A DNA stretch of 64,000 nucleotides from Atrichornis clamosus (taxonomy: Eukaryota; Chordata; Aves; Passeriformes; Menuridae): the NCBI GenBank assembly GCA_013400975.1, contig WBMZ01009464.1, positions 62,001 to 126,000 of the forward strand, read 5' to 3'. The translations under genes were made by a program, and so were the position numbers. Positions within the stretch are counted from its first letter, which is position 1. The number at the start of each line of letters is the position of its first letter. Shown piece after piece: positions 27,351 through 44,124 of the stretch. The notes below the pieces were generated by a model that was not told where the DNA came from, searched no databases, and was given only the letters and a program-made list of their open reading frames with translations.

Positions 27351-29504
27351 TGGTCTGTATTATAAATTCTCGGTATTTTTCTATTTTCTTTCCTTTGTGC
27401 AATGCCCAGCTGAGTAGGTACTGTTTGGGTGAGAGACTATTTAGCTACAGAGTGACTCATCAAAGCAAGATTTCTTAGCAGGTGTTAAAAATGAACTCGG
27501 GGTACCATGTAGCTGAGACCTAAATGTCTTGCACAGTTTCTAGTACCTGTACAACTGAATTCCGTGTGGTAATGCTCATGGTTACCTGCTGTCAGACTAG
27601 GCCTCAGGACGGCAGCCAGGGTGTTTCCAGTGCCCATACTGTTACTATAATTTGAAAATCTCAAGCTAATAAACTGAGAAAACACATGGTTTGGGCAATT
27701 ATTGGCAACTTCCTTTTTGTGTAAGTTTGTGGTTATGTCAAGTCTTGTGGTTTGTTTGCAAGAGTTAGTAGCCAGTTCTAGTATACACTGAAGAGTTAGT
27801 TGCATTGCAAAGACTGATTGCAGTATTTGTTCATTCATTTTGAGTTAGGTAGGCATTTACCCTAAAATACTATTTATGTGCTTAAATTTTTTGTTTGTTC
27901 ATAGGATTTGTTTGCCCAGGAGAGCAATATAACTGTCAGTACCTTAGGGCTGCATTAGCTAAGTATTTTAAAGCCACAGTGAATCAGTTTATTACTAAGC
28001 AAATATATTTTAAAAGTCCATCAAAATCTTAATTTTCATTCATTTCTCATGTGTCTACATTGAGAAACACAATACATTTCACATAGCCTTGGCTTCGTAA
28101 GTCCTCTTCTAATTGCAGATAAACCAGTGTAGGAAGTAACTCCACCCTGCTTTCCTGCTGAAGTTCATGGACTTCCCCCATCCCAGGCCACATCCATCAA
28201 ATAAACTGCCTTAATCTGAACAATTTCAGTGGTGTTCCTTCACTATTCCAAGTAATTTTGATGAAATGTTTTATCAAGCTGCTGCACAAGTAGAAGATCT
28301 GGCAGCTGAGGATTGGCAGAGGTGCAGCTAGGGTGGGTTGAAGCCAGAACAGTTGAAAGCAGAAAGAAATTGACATTAGCTAGCACTTTGATGTTTTAGT
28401 TTAAAGTTGCTGCCTGATAAAGTAATTTAAAAATAAATTTTTAGTTTAATAAGCTGTAGGATGTTTAAAGCTTATACATGTAGCACTGCATTTCCCTGGT
28501 GATCAGAGAACTTCTTGAGACTACAGCTTTCATAAGGGTAAAAAAAAGGTTAAATATCCTTGGCACAAGGAAGATTTGAAAATGTAAGTCCTTATTGTGA
28601 CAGTGACTTACACCAATAAGCCAAATAATAAATTTTCAGTGTTACAGGAACACTTAAATAGTAATACATGAAAATTGCATGTGCTGGTAGTATGTCTTTA
28701 AATATTAATGGTAATCTAGTTGTCTTGTCTTTTTATGTAGTCACCTGCATTCACTTACATATTACCTCTCACCATTTTGAAATAGTGACTCAGCTCAACT
28801 AACCAGTTGTTCAGAATAATCAGACTGTCATCCCATCCCTTCTAATGCAATCCAAAAATCGATTCTTGTGCTTCATGAAGAGAAAAGGTCTTGGGTTTTG
28901 TCTGTATGGTACCATAGGTGTAGAGGTATAGTGTGCAATTAATACAAAAGTTATGATAATGTACTGAACTTACGTGTTTTGATTTGCCCCCACTGGCTTT
29001 TTAGGAAGATTGCACCTGACTGAAAAGAGAGATTTCATTTGTACAGTATATCAAAAATCTTCAGACAATGATATAAAGCAATGGGTAAAATGGAAAGGAA
29101 AGACCCTGATGCTAACCCCAATGACAGATGTTCTTACTTAAACATAATAGATTTTTAAAGTTACTACTTTATTTTAGAGGTTACGTAAATTTTAAAAGAG
29201 ACTTATGACATTTTTAGTAATGTTAGAACTTTGTGTTGCTGCTGCAGGCAAAGCTTTCAGTTTGATTTTGAGAAACATGGTTAATCCCCTTGAAGTTAAT
29301 AGCAGAATGTGAAGTGACATATCCTCATAGGGTAACAGGAAGTGTAATTGTCTGCAGAACTGTCAGTAGCTGAAAATACCTACTCCTTTACTTCAGAACA
29401 ACAGTGAAAAACTTGATTAAAACTTGATTAAAATCTGAATTTGGGCACAAGCCATTTTTCAGCAGAAATGTCTCTGTTAAAAGAAAAATTTTTAAAACTC
29501 CCAA

Positions 29505-29562
29505 AACCCAGGAAAAAAACCCCAAACAGAAAAACCAAAAATCAAAATTGAAACAATTTTTT
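29505..29562. repeat. A/C-rich low-complexity tract
   Basis: A-runs alternate with CCC and CC, of the kind common in bird introns. No coding content. Confidence 0.6.
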
Positions 29563-32180
29563 CTTCTATTGACTATTTGCTATATGCTCACAGCATTAAA
29601 ATAGCAATTGTAAAAGACTAAGTTGTGCAACTTAATTTTCATTTAAAAAAATAGATATATTTGTTTTTTAAGCTCTAAGAAGAATAAGTGGTAGGGGCTA
29701 AATATTGGAAAAAAAATGCAGGATGTATTCTAAATTGCTTTTGTTGGCCTATAGATTCTGGTAATGACTGTCACAAAGATTTTCTTTTTAAAGGATTTAA
29801 TGCATCGTTCTATTGTTTTTGCTATGAAATATTCCTACTGGCTTTGACACTTCCTTGATTCTGGGTTTGAATGTGTTATTCAGGACAGTTCTTAGAGAGC
29901 CAACACTGATCTGTTAAGAAACCAAGGACAAGAAATAGTACTCCATAAGGATACATAAGGACTCCTCTGTGGACTGTATAGGCTCTGTAAGGTGCTGCAG
30001 TTGAAATGAGTGAAAAGGTAGTGACTTGAGTTTAGTTACTGAGTAAGCAGAACTTGAGCATAATTGATTGAGGATGGAAAAGGTAAGTATTTTTAAGGAT
30101 AAAGTAGTGCTTCTGAAACTTATGATGTCAGGGATTTGTGTTAGGACAAAAAAAAAAAAAACCAAAATCTCATCTGCTTGTTTATTGGTTTCTAGAAACA
30201 CAAATGAGATGTAGCAATTTAATAGTATCTATCCCTTTGCTTTATCACCTTTCTAAAGTCAGCCAGATGTGCATTACCAGATACCTCAGTAACATGTTCA
30301 CTGTGCAGAGGTGCACAGGGCTCACCTTGGAGACTACAGCTAAAGCTTGCCAAAGGAATGCAACAAGACAATTGTGTAAATGGGCCACCTGCTACTTTAT
30401 TCAGTTAAAATTTTCTTGCTCTTGTGAATACTGTGGCATGTAATGACCAGCAATGCTTTTTTATATGCTTTCAAAACTTCATCACAAAATAAAACTAATT
30501 CTTTGAGGGGTGGAAGGGAACAAGAACCTAGTTCAGGATCTCTGTCACTTTCTTACTGTGCTGGTTATGGATTTCATTCACTTACACCTGTTTTCTTCTT
30601 TTCCACCAACAACTGATGATGAGTTTGTTCATGCTGCTTTTTTTGTAAAAAAACCTGAGAGCAGATCCCGTGCTCAGACTCTCAAGCCTTTTCCTCATTG
30701 CCAGAAACTTACCAGCATTGTCAGACAATATTTTCAGAGTGGTAGGTTCCAACTTACCTGAGATGTAGCATCCAATACATCTTTCTCACTTTGGTGTTTA
30801 CTATAGAATTGATATTCCATTAATAAAATCATAGTGAAGGAAATTTGATACTAAAATTTTATAATTGAGCCAACAGTAATTGGCTCCTCCCCAGAACTAA
30901 TAAAGTAATTCTTTTGTGTTTTTGCTGTAGGGTAGAAATTAAACTTCTTTGTTTCTCTCATTGTTATAGACAGCTTCTTCTCACTACTTCATTAAAAAGT
31001 AATTCAGAACACCTAGAAGTCTGATTATTTCTTATGTGGGTTTATTTAAAAAGAGCACTTTCACTAATTACTACAAGGAAAAGAACATGTTCAGAACTTG
31101 GTGACACCTCATCATCATTTAATAAATTACAAGACTGTAGCTCTCATCCCCTAGAATGAATGAGGGACACCCTGGGTTAGCTTGTCTTCTCAGTGGCTTA
31201 CTGTAGGTTGTTATTCTGCTGTGAACTAGCCAAGTGCCAAAGAACTTCGTTGCCTGCAGCAGTCTTTCTCCCAGATGTCTACCATGGGGCAAGCACAAGC
31301 TTCCTGGTGCACTGATTTGATGAGATATCCAACTCCCAGACTCAGACAGCCTATCACACACACATTGGTATACATCTTTTTTGAAGGATGTTTTTTATGA
31401 CAGGTGATTAAAACCTTCAGCACACTGGTGCTTCATGGTTTAAACTAACCATTGACTGATAAGCAGAAGAGTTTTGTGGTTTATTTACTGAACCTTTACA
31501 AGCAATTTTACAGCAATTTTGGGTTATTTGCTAGCCAATGGGAGTGTTTGTGTATTTCAAGCTTATCAACCTAAACAGAAGATTGTGTGAATGCAGGACT
31601 TCAGGTGCTAGAGATCCCACAAGTTAATTGATTCTGCCTTCTGATAACGATCTGGAGAGGTTATTTTAATTTTTCAGTGGTTGGGCTTTTTGTTTTTTTA
31701 ATTTAGTCTCAAAACAGTGCTGTTTATCCTTCTGTCATTTTGTAACTGATAATAATCTGTTCTATAGCAGTTCATTGTTTTTTGGAAAGTTCTTGTTTGT
31801 TTCTCTAGGGGAGTGTGTGTAGGCACTGCAGAACGAAAATCAAGAATATCTTACATATTCAAATTAAACTGCAATTTTATATTTCTTACACTTCGTATAA
31901 TACTATGTCTCTAAATTTCCTAGAATTATATAATTGACAACTTTAGTGTATTTACATGGGAAAGCCAAGCAAAGTTGCAAGAAAAAAACCCCCCATAATA
32001 ACTGTGCTACCCTCCTGTAGAATTAGCTTGAAGCTATGTAAGTGGGGATAGAGTATATCTATATATTTTGTCCCCTCTTTTCTGCTGATAATGCTTTTTT
32101 TTTTTTCTGTTGTACTTCTTCCTACCCCGCAGCCCATTTCTGTTCCCAAGTTTTTCTTTCTCTTTTCCTCAGTGAGATGA

Positions 32181-33507
<1,327 letters not shown>

Positions 33508-36410
33508 TAGCTTTACCAGGCCAGTCCCAAGTGTTTTCTAAATGTGTCTACAAGAAGTAATGCACAACTGGCACCCAATGGAGCGAGAAGCACTATAGGG
33601 ATCACAGTGGAGGGAGAGATCAATCTTTAAATATGGCAATGTTAATCCACTCCATGGAGGATTCAAAGAAGTCTGTCTATTTTGTGTTGAAGAGGAATAC
33701 AGTTGAATGTAGAGAAATGTTTGTGCAGTTAGTGTTATGAGCAGAGGCACAATATTAGGTGGTGTAAATGAAGATGAAATTTATAGATTCCTTGCTGGAA
33801 GAGAGCCTAAGGCAGTAAACTTCATTCCTTTGACTTAAAGCCTAAGATGTATATTGTATTTTCATTTCAAAAAATAAGAATAGTAACCGAGAGGGTGAGC
33901 TGAGGTGTCAAAGCACACTATCCATTCTTTTGAATGCAGTTTTACAGAGTCAAGAGGGTTTTTTATATTCAGGTTATTTTATCTTTCCTGAGGACTATTT
34001 TAAGTTTCTCACCAAACTTTTATGAATTTTACTCACTGGTGCTGCCCTGTGCAAGTCTTTCACCACATACTTTAAAAAGCTGGTAAAAAAAAAAAAAAGA
34101 AAACGTTTGAAAATATCTTCTTTATGGCTGCATACATGTTTATCGTACAGTTTAAGACAATGGTTGACGTAAAGTAAAACAGGTGTCCCTGGACAATCAT
34201 GTTTTGTATGCTGAACTTTATTCAGGATTAATTTTTTTTAAAAGCCTGGGATCTCTGAAAACTTTTACATTTGTAGTCTTTTCATAAAAAAAAAAAATTA
34301 TTGTTATGTTAGTTATATAATGATCTGTATCATTCAAAGCTGAATTTCCAAAAATGATGATGTAGTCTGCATCAGCTTCATGTCTTGTAATTTTTGAAGC
34401 TAGACACGTGCAGTTAAAAAAGATATATCTGTCAGACTTGGCTCATTTCAAGTGAAACTGGCAGTGTATGGTTCTATCTTCTTCTCTTTGCTTTATTCTT
34501 TTGTAGCCACAAAGTCAATGCACAAGTATTAAGCATTTTAATTACACAAATCAAAGGAAAAAGTATTGGAAATGGCGTAAAGAAAAATTAGTTACGATAA
34601 TTTTCAAATACTATTCTAACTATCCAAAATAATCTTTGTGGAGGTCAAAACCTTCTTGCAGATGGTTCTTCTACCTCACTTCTAAACTATGTATGTTTTG
34701 TATTAACAACAGAGAAAAACTTCTGAACCTTTTTGATGTGTAGTTTAAAATACATTCATGACTCTAATTCAAACCAGTTTCTGTGTTCAAATCATACATA
34801 CATAGCCTAGTAGGCTTTCCAGCACCCTTAGGCTTGTGTAACTCCAGAAGGGATGCAGTCAGTCTTAGAGCTAATCACCAATCTAGGGAGCTTAAGTTTT
34901 GACTTTCAGTAAACTCTAGCCTGTCTGTCTAGATTTTGTTGGTATGCCAGGGCACTGCTTTCTTCCGTTCTTTTTCTCTCCCCTCTATCTCTAAACATTG
35001 CAGTCCCAGAGTTAATGGAAGAGTGTGGTTTTTTATTCCACATAAAGCAAAGCATAGTTTGTCTGACTGTGGGTGTGGCAGAAATTTGGGAAAAGGTTTT
35101 AAATGTGTTAGCTGACACCTTAAATTAAGAAATTTAACCCAGAAAGATATTTTTGTTCTTCACTGAGTTGTGACAATCTCAGGAGAGAAGACAGTGATTT
35201 AACTTGAAGACTTTGGTAACCAGCCAAGAGATACTTTCCGCACTTAGCTTTAAATTGTGAAACAGTATTGAAATTTTAGCACAAAAGTGAGGGAGTGTAT
35301 GTAAATGCTCTACTTTCTTAATATGTATGTCATCAATGTGATACTAGGATAGAATCTAATCCTTCTTTGGTCTGTGTGCCTTGTACTGAAATTAAAATGT
35401 CTGTCTTGACAATTTATAGTGGTCTGCTATTTCCTTTTCATTTCTTTCATGGCCTGATTAAACTATGATTTTTGTAAAGTGGCCTACTTTCTTTTTCTAA
35501 TTAGTCCATTGCATATTATTACCTAAAGTCTCTTTTCCCATAGTACATTTTTACAAAGAAAACTGTAATTTTTTATCATTTGTGGCATCCTTCTTAGTTA
35601 AAACAGTTTTTCATTAATGTAATTTGAATGAGTAAATAGAAATCTGTAAAAATTACTCCTTGCCATTTGGTGGCTGTGTGGTTATATGACCTTCCTCATT
35701 ATCAAGTTGGTCTAGAGCCCTAAAGGTTCTTGATTTGTTTTTCGAAATGTAGTGCCTGGTGGATGCTCAATTGTAAATCCATTTCATTCCTTGTTTACCT
35801 TTTTCAAGAGAAATACATTTTAATTATAAATCTGATGAGGTTGCACTTAGTTGAGAGGCTTTGTTGGTGTCTCTCAGTGGATATATGTGAGATGGAGCTG
35901 GGAACTCTTTTCATGCCTGTGGAGGAGTTAAGAATTAAAAGTTCTGAGGAATGTATTATAACTACTGTGTAAGGGGTTATCATACATAGAAAATAAGACA
36001 AGTTCAGACTGCCTGTTATTCAAAGATGCATGGAATTACTTCTAAATGGCACATCCATGAAATTGCAGTCCCATGGCAAAGATCTGAGGAGCTGGGAGCT
36101 TCAATCCTGAAGACAAGTATGCATGGCTGTCCAAGTGTATTTTAACTGTGATTTCTCTAACGGGCGATACTCAGGAACAATGGCATCTCTCCTCTCTTAA
36201 GTGTATGTCTAGATTGTACATAACTTGATTTTTGTACATAATTACAAAATGGGAAGAATCACTAAGGACAGTATATTTAAACACATCCTGCAAAATTTTC
36301 AGTTGATGTACAGTCATGAAGTGCTTCTCTCTTCTAACATATGCATAGGAGAGATAGTTACACTAACTACACTAATAGTTCTATAAATTAAGTAAATATT
36401 CCATCAGTCT

Positions 36411-36427
36411 GATATGATATGATATGA
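36411..36427. repeat. GATAT pentanucleotide repeat, about three copies
   Basis: Units of GATAT run head to tail over 17 bp. A minor microsatellite in intron 5. Confidence 0.65.
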
Positions 36428-37846
36428 CAAAGAAGAACACGTTATAAATTCAATTATCAGATGTTTGACCTTTTTAGTTTGTAAGAAAACTCCAATAGAA
36501 TTAGAGGTGGGATAAAAAATGAAGAAATCATCTCTCTGGTGAATGGATTTTATGATATATTGTGTCTTGTAAGTCACACTTCGGCTCTGAATTATGCCAG
36601 CAAATTTGGAGAAATTTGCAGTTTTATAAAAAAGCACAGTTTAAAAATCTTTCCATGTTTAAAATCAACTTATTTTCTTAAAGAAAGGATTTTTTTCTAG
36701 ATTAAATAAAGAGGGCCATTTTTCTAGATTTCAAGGATCTGCTGTATTTAAATAGGTATTGCAGGTAGTTCCTCCCAAGATACAAAATACCAGAGTCTCA
36801 GTGCAATAAATTGGAAAAACGTGTTCCAGCTTTGTAAGAGAACCAGTAACCACTTGCAGTTATGGAAGAAGTAAAGACATAACAATATACCTGTAAAATA
36901 GAGTTTCATAAAAAAGAGGTTTTCCTTATCTTTGCACATCTAGTTAAGTACTTGCAAATGGCAAAATAGAGGCCAGTATTTATTGAAGTTTGTATATATT
37001 TTTCTTCCATATTAGTGCACTCAAAGTCTTAAGGTATATAAGATTTCAGATAGCTTGTACACCTCTATGGTGGTTATGTAAATGTTTGTGTTTTTCTAGT
37101 GTTCTCAGAGCAAAACCAGAAAGGACAGAATAGAGTTTCCTCTGTTGAGCTAAATTAATGAATTAATAGGCTAAGTGAAAATTGGAAACCTTCTAAACTA
37201 TCAAAAAGCAAATGCCTTTTTTCCTGAGGTATTGTCAGAGTCTGCAAAGCAACAGAGGCATTGGACCACATGAAGCATGCACTGATAAAAGATCATTTTG
37301 AGATGTAAATCAATATGAGTGTTCTGAACATCAATTGCCCAAAATATATTGGGGAAAAATGCCAGTTTAGGTTATTCTGGTCAGAGATAATACATTTCAG
37401 TTAAATTGTAAAATGTGAAGTTGTAGCAGGACCGGAGGTAACTTATGAACCTCCTTGGTAAGAGGAGATTGTTGTTTAGTAGAGTACTTTTTAAAAAACA
37501 GCTTTTGTTTTAAAATCTTTTTTTAAGCTTGTACTATGTGTTAATAAATTACATTTGATTTAGCTGCAGCCAAAATTGTTAGTTTTAACATAATAATGTG
37601 ATGGAATTTCTCCTATAACTATATTACTTCCCTTCCGTTTAATTATCAAATGGTCATCCAATTTGCATCAAAGTTTCATAGAAAGTACCACCTACTTATA
37701 ATCCATGTATTTACAGGTTTGATCCCAGATTGCAGTTCTTGCTGAAAAGAATTGTAATGTATGAAACAGGCAGGAATGGTTTAAGAATTCTGAGTTTTTA
37801 AAGTAATAGGAAAATTGATTCCTTGGCTTAAGAAATCCTAGACACA

Positions 37847-37892
37847 TGATCCTAAAGGTCTTTTCCAACCTAAATGAGTCTATAATTCTGTG
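37847..37892 (+). mobile_element. CR1 LINE 3' terminal remnant, plus strand
   Basis: ATGATCCTAAAGGTCTTTTC then CAACCTAAATGAGTCTATAA and TTCTGTG match the extreme CR1 3' end, including a degenerate terminal 8-bp repeat. Only about 46 bp remain. Confidence 0.82.
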
Positions 37893-38810
37893 CGTTCAAA
37901 CTCTGTGCCATTACTTCCTGTCTTTCACACACATTAAGGTGTTTTCTAGGATCTGTCTGTCCTGGGAGCTTGGCAAATGCCATATTGCTCAATGGATATT
38001 AAAAAGAAGCGATGCCATAGAGATGCATTCCCCAGCTTCTTGTCCACTGGCTTTTACTTCCTTACAATACAGAACCAAATGATTTAGCTGCTTTAAGAAC
38101 CTGCATCATCTAACCTGGTATAATAACCAGATGGAATTTTTTTTGTTCCAGTCTTGATCAGTCACTTTGAAATACTCTAACAAAGACTTTTGTGTGTGGT
38201 ACAATTCTCTTCATTCTCCATAGAATTTCCCCAGAAACTTGGCTAAACCTGCTCCGTTGCTACAGTGTGATGTTCAGTGGTGTAGCAGCCAGATGCATGA
38301 AGACTGCTGCTTGCACTGTTGAGAATTCTGCTGCTGTAACTTGATGCCCTCTTGTTCTGTGTTCAGCATCCCATTGTCCTACAGCTTTTTATCCTGAATT
38401 TACAGACTTTTAAAGCAGTGGCTGTTACTTAGGTGCAAAGTGCAGTTGTGATCCCCCATCAAGTCTTCCAGGTTTCTGAAATGTGGACTATCAGGTTCAT
38501 TTATCAATACCAGATGTTTGCATGGTACTAACAGTAGGAATGCGTAATTTTGTAATTTGTGATGTGTAATTTGTGAACCAGTAGGTCTGGAGGTATCTCA
38601 GGCAACATTCCAATAGCCGTTGCACAAATCTTTCAGGAATTCCAGGGTTCGCAGACAAGTGGAACAGGATGGATAAAAGGAAGAAGGGACATCTGACTGA
38701 GTCCCTTAGGGAAGCAGCATGGAGCTAAATAATCCAGGAAGAAAGTTGTTCTTAAAAATGCTTTGTCTATAGCATTACCAACAGGGAGTCCTTAAAGCAG
38801 TCTAGTAATA

Positions 38811-38845
38811 ATAGTCTTAATAGTCTTAAAAGTCTTAATAGTCTG
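38811..38845. repeat. 9-bp tandem repeat (TAGTCTTAA), about 3.6 copies
   Basis: Two perfect units are followed by one with an extra A and a partial unit. A minor tandem array in intron 5. Confidence 0.7.
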
Positions 38846-39570
38846 TAAATACAGTGGCCCACAGAAAAACTTGTGTTTAACTTGGTATTCATATATCATG
38901 AGGGCTAAAAGATGGCGTCTGCAGAGTTAGTAAGTAGAATTGTTGGTTTAGAGAGGTAGGATCTTCATCCTGGAGAGAGATGTTCAAGGCTTGACTGAAC
39001 ACAGCCATGAGTGAACTGATGTGGTGACAAAGCTTTTCCTGGTGGGAGCAAGGAGTTGTACCTGATGACTTCCACAGGCCCATTCCTACATAGATTCTTG
39101 TTTGATTCTAGAAAAAACATAGTATGACATGTGAAAGGAGATTTTTTTTTTCTTTGGGGAGCATCTTTGTAGTCATGCCATGAGGTTTTACCATAGCTTC
39201 TTTAATACCCGGAAGAACCATATTTTATTTGACCATGGATATTTGCATTAATGTAGTTACCTTCAGTGTACTTAATTTATGCAGAAGAACTGTCTTACAG
39301 TTTTATAAGATGAACGCAAAACAAGATATTAAGAAAATTAGAGCTTCAGTATCTCAGCCACAGCTACAAATTGAAAGAGAAAGAACATAGTAGGGTGGTT
39401 TTCTGCAATGTTTTTGTGCTTCCAGTAACTGAATAAAGGTGCTGTTCTTTTGATTGATGGAAAATTTAGTTATTCTTAGATTGGTCCACTTAGAAAGGAT
39501 CAATGTTGCTCAGTTTGTTAAAAAATATTCCAGTTAAAATCTAATTTCATGTCCACTGTTAGCTCATTTG

Positions 39571-39602
39571 TGTGGATGCAGGTATATGTGGATGCAGGCA
39601 TA
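39571..39602. repeat. 16-bp tandem duplication
   Basis: TGTGGATGCAGGTATA is followed directly by TGTGGATGCAGGCATA, one mismatch apart. Confidence 0.7.
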
Positions 39603-42600
39603 CGTGCTTACTTTTTGAATCTGAACAAAAGTACATCTCCAAAACAGATGAGCCTAGATGGAACTTGTGTAGTGTTCATCTGTGTAATACATTAACAGGT
39701 GACAAATTGGTGCAGCGTTCCAGTCACACTTCCTTTTGATATGGGGCAAAAACAACAAGTGGCATGAGACCACAGTGTTCAGAGTATGTTTTTTCTTTAT
39801 GGAGGCAATTATCTGAACGGTGTATTCCATTTTTTCATCAGAACTCTCTTGCTGTTCACATCTGGGCATGCTTCCACTTCTCTTCCAGCACTCTGTGTTC
39901 CTTATTCACAGGTTAGTCATACATGGCTTAGCATGAAGGCTGAAAGAAAACAATTCTGAGATCAGAGCACTTCTCTCTTTCTACATCATAAATAAATGTA
40001 ATGCTTCAGTTGGCTGGTTTTTTCATCAACAACCAACAATCCAGAACAATTGAGCACAGGGCAGAGGGATAATATGAACTCCCAGTTAGAATTAAAATCT
40101 TCAAATAGTCTTCATGCTTATTTATTTAATTATTTTTCCCCATGGGAAATCAAATCTCCTGAACTGATTGTTTATTTGGAAACTAGAGGAAATAGCACAT
40201 TTACTACCTGTGCCAAACCTTATTGCCGTATGTATTGTATCTGTTCATACCTGTCCACACAAATGCATATTTATTTTTGACTTGTGGATAAAGAACCTTT
40301 TGAATGTAAAGTATCAGTGCTGGGAAAGATTTACATAATGAAGAGTCAGAGTCTCTCTCTTTTTTTAGAGTGGGTGGTTCATAATAGAAATGGGGGCTTG
40401 AATGGTCATCATCCAACTTACAGAGGCTGCCAGAAATGCTGCTGGAAAATGTTGCTGCTGGCAAAAATGTGACTGCCGCTTTTTCTTTCTCTGAACAACC
40501 AGTGTCAGAACTGACCAGAAATGACTTTTATTTAATAACCATTTCATTTTTAAATATTTTCACCCATTTTTCTCAAATACATGTAAGTATTTTTTAAAAA
40601 GCTGATTCTGTCATTCATGTTATATCATGTAAAATAATTTAAGAGCTGTTTTTGTATTTAAAAAATACTTGGCAGCAATACTTGGACCATGTTTGTTGAA
40701 CACTTTATTTTGGTTTTGGACAGTATTTTTTGTGTTTTGGTGGTAGTAGAACATGTTGCTTTGTTGGATTTCAGCTGTCACTTTCTTCATCTGTGTCTCT
40801 GCTGTGTATGTAAAATTGCCATGTATTTCCAAGTGCAGTGTTGCAAATTCAGTTTGTTGGAGAGGTGAGAGTTCTTCTCCCAGTCTAATCTACAGAGACG
40901 TCTTCCCAGTCCTCTACCAAAAGCTATTTTTCTCAGGCTAGTTTTGCACAAAGATTGAAAGCCAGTGAACAAAATAAGGGAATTATTCCTGAGCTCTCTG
41001 AAGTTACCTCTCACTGCATTTGAGGTCCTCATCAAAATATTTATACAACCATTGCAGTTTTTACTTAGATGACTAGTTTATAGTGGTAGAGCTGCAAGAT
41101 TATACTTCATACTGGTGGCAAAAATGTGAAGTGCTTCCATTTTGATACCATATTTACTTTTTTACATAGTGGAGAACTCTGGACTTACTGATTTCTTCTT
41201 CTGTTTCCCAGCTTTTGCATAGCAGCTTTATTAAATTTTTAGCCAAAAAATACACTGCAGGTCTTTCAGTATAGCTCGACATTGCTCCTACAAAAATAAT
41301 TGCTGGAAGTCTTACTTGGATAATGGAGACATGCCTAGTTAGCATAGACTTGTACATGAAGAACATCCACAATGAAAAGTCTTGTCAATCAAAATAATAA
41401 GAGTCCATTAGTGTGACACTAAACTTCTGAAATATTAACCTCTGCTTTTTGCTGAAGCTTTCCTGCGTCCGTAACCCATTTTCTACAGTTAGCATCTCTG
41501 AATGCCCTCTGACTCAAGCATTTTTATCAGCATACACAAGTCATATACACGGTACAAGTTGTTCACTGAAAAATGCATCTTGTTTACCTCCTCACCACCT
41601 TCTCTCTCAAAACATTCCAACAAAATCTAGCCCCTCAGAATCCATGAAATGCTAATGTTGATAACAGACACTACTTAAATTGCTAACAATTTTTTAAGAA
41701 AAAGTAATTACTACATTTTTCATTCAGTATGTAAGTTACAGTACGCCCACTAGATGCCACTCTAGATAATGATAAAGACAATAATGGGTGAGACTCTGCT
41801 GGTGGTTCTCCGTTGTTTCAGATGAATATTGTACCCAGTATTTTTTGTCAAAGCAGTGTTTGTTAGCTGGGAAATGCTGCTTTCCCTTCACTGGGTACCA
41901 GGTGACACAGCTCTTAAATGATGGTTTAGCATTCTTACAGGTATTCTTCAGGATTTGACAATCAAGTGCTTATAAATTATGCCAGTTTTGTTATTTCTGT
42001 AATTGCAGGAGTAATTACATTTATTCCAGAGCAACAGATAGCAAAAATAATTTCAGTAGATACATCCAAAATAGAAATCCATCATTTTAAGATGAAAACT
42101 TAAAGTGTACCTATAAAAATAAAATTGGAAGGAAGTATGCTCCTTTTTAATCCATTACAATTTAAGGAAGAGGAAGAGTTTGCATTTGGATAAAAATGTG
42201 GGAAAACATGGTTTATACATCTGCTTGTATTTGTGTTAAGGTTTAATGGTTATACAAAAAGTTTTCAGCATAAAATCTTTTATATATGAAGTACATGGTA
42301 GAGAGAAATACAATTTTATTTTTGTTTCGAAAAAGCATGTTTTTAGTCATAAAAGTGTACAATCATATGATTCTTTAGTGGCTTTTCTTGATGTTATATT
42401 TAAATTTTAAAATAATTTTGTCCAAGATTATATGATTTGTTTATAGTTAACAAATTTCTGTTCACTGTTGGAGAATGTCTGCTGCATTTCTTGTTCTGTT
42501 TCATAATGGTATTTTTACATTGGACTGTCAACTCTGTCAGGTTGTGTGGAAGATGAGAGAATTTTACACTGCCATCTGTATATCATAATAGGAAAAATGG

Positions 42601-44124
42601 AGGAACGGCTAGTGAGATCAATATCTTTTTATGCAGTTTGGGGCTGACTGCAGAGCAGGGAGGTTGCCCAGACCACATCTTCAGGATTGGTGAAAACAGT
42701 AGTTCTCCTGGTCATCTTCCATGTGCAAAGCCAGGGAGGCTGCAGTTGGACAGGGATTGCTGTTGAAGGTTGGCTTCACTGCTGACAATGGCTGTCAGCT
42801 GCTGAGAGCCAGCTCCAACTGCACATTTCTGTACATTACTTATTCAAGTTTCTGTCTGCAGCCTTTTTCATTGAAGGCAAAATCAGATTTTTATGGGAGC
42901 AATTTGGTGAGGTAGAAAGAAAGATCATGAAAGATCAAGTGCTTGAACAAACTATTAAATACTGCCTGCTCCCCACTGTTGCTGTTCTTTTTTTTGAAAA
43001 GCTGCATTGTCTTGCTTGGTTTGGCAAAGCTTCCTTCATGTTGCATCTGACAGAATGTCAGATCCCCAGTGGTGGGCTCCTTTTATACTTTTTGTAATCC
43101 TATCCCTACTTCCAGTAAAAATACCATAACATTAAACTATTTTTTACATAAGAAAAATTGCATCCTGTTAATGGAAAGTGTTTTTCAGAACAGTAGATCA
43201 ACCATATCATCTTGTCAAACTTTCTTTTAATTAAACTGATTTAAAATATTATGTCACTAATCTTGCATATATATTTAATGAAGGAAAATAGTGAGCATGC
43301 AAAGAAATGAGCTATCATTAGTAACAGAAAACCAGTTTAGGAGAAATTTTAGAGGATAATAAGCAGTATTGTTGACGGAATTAATTCTGGAATAAAAGTT
43401 GTTTTATCTGTCATGACATCCATTGAAGTTGAATTGCTTTTAGAAATTGGATAAACAGAGAGATGAAAGACTGCAGAAGGTTAAGCAGAGATTGATTAGT
43501 CAAATTAATTGCTTCTTATTTTTTTTAATCAATTAATCATATTAAAATAATGAAACCATCTTAGAATTTTAATCTGTTATGGTAAACTGAGGACTTGTAT
43601 TGCTTTATCTGCTCAGGCAGATAAAATCTACTTGAAAATCCCTAGGCCATCTTTCAATTCCTGCAAAACATCTTCAGATTACACATCTGAATGACAAGAT
43701 ATCAAAACTTCAGTTCACCATCCTTAACAGAATTTGCTTCAATTTCCCTTAGAAATAATTTGCAAAGGGTTTATAAATGCAATTTCATGGTCACATAATC
43801 TGTTGGGAAAAACATGAAGGGTCTAGAGCCAATGTGCAATGAAGACAGGGCGAGAGACTTGAGCTTGTTCAGACTAGTGAAGACACTAATATGTGCCAGT
43901 AAGTATTTGTGGGGTTGCAGGTGTGCCATGGAGCTGAATTTTTTGGGGTGGACAGTATAACAGATGTAACTATACTATGGAGTTCCCATTGCCTCTCTGT
44001 AAGGTCTTGTTTAGAGGTGAAATCTATATAGAATGTTAAGAAGAAAATTCTGTCTAATTAGCAATTACTCTAAGGACTTACGTTTTATGCTCAGCTATGT
44101 TGGCATTTGAGCTTCTCTCCTTTC

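Noticed and set aside
38811..38845. Possible CRISPR-like or satellite array
   Set aside because: Units of 9 bp without spacers and only 3-4 copies in an animal intron; an ordinary short tandem repeat.
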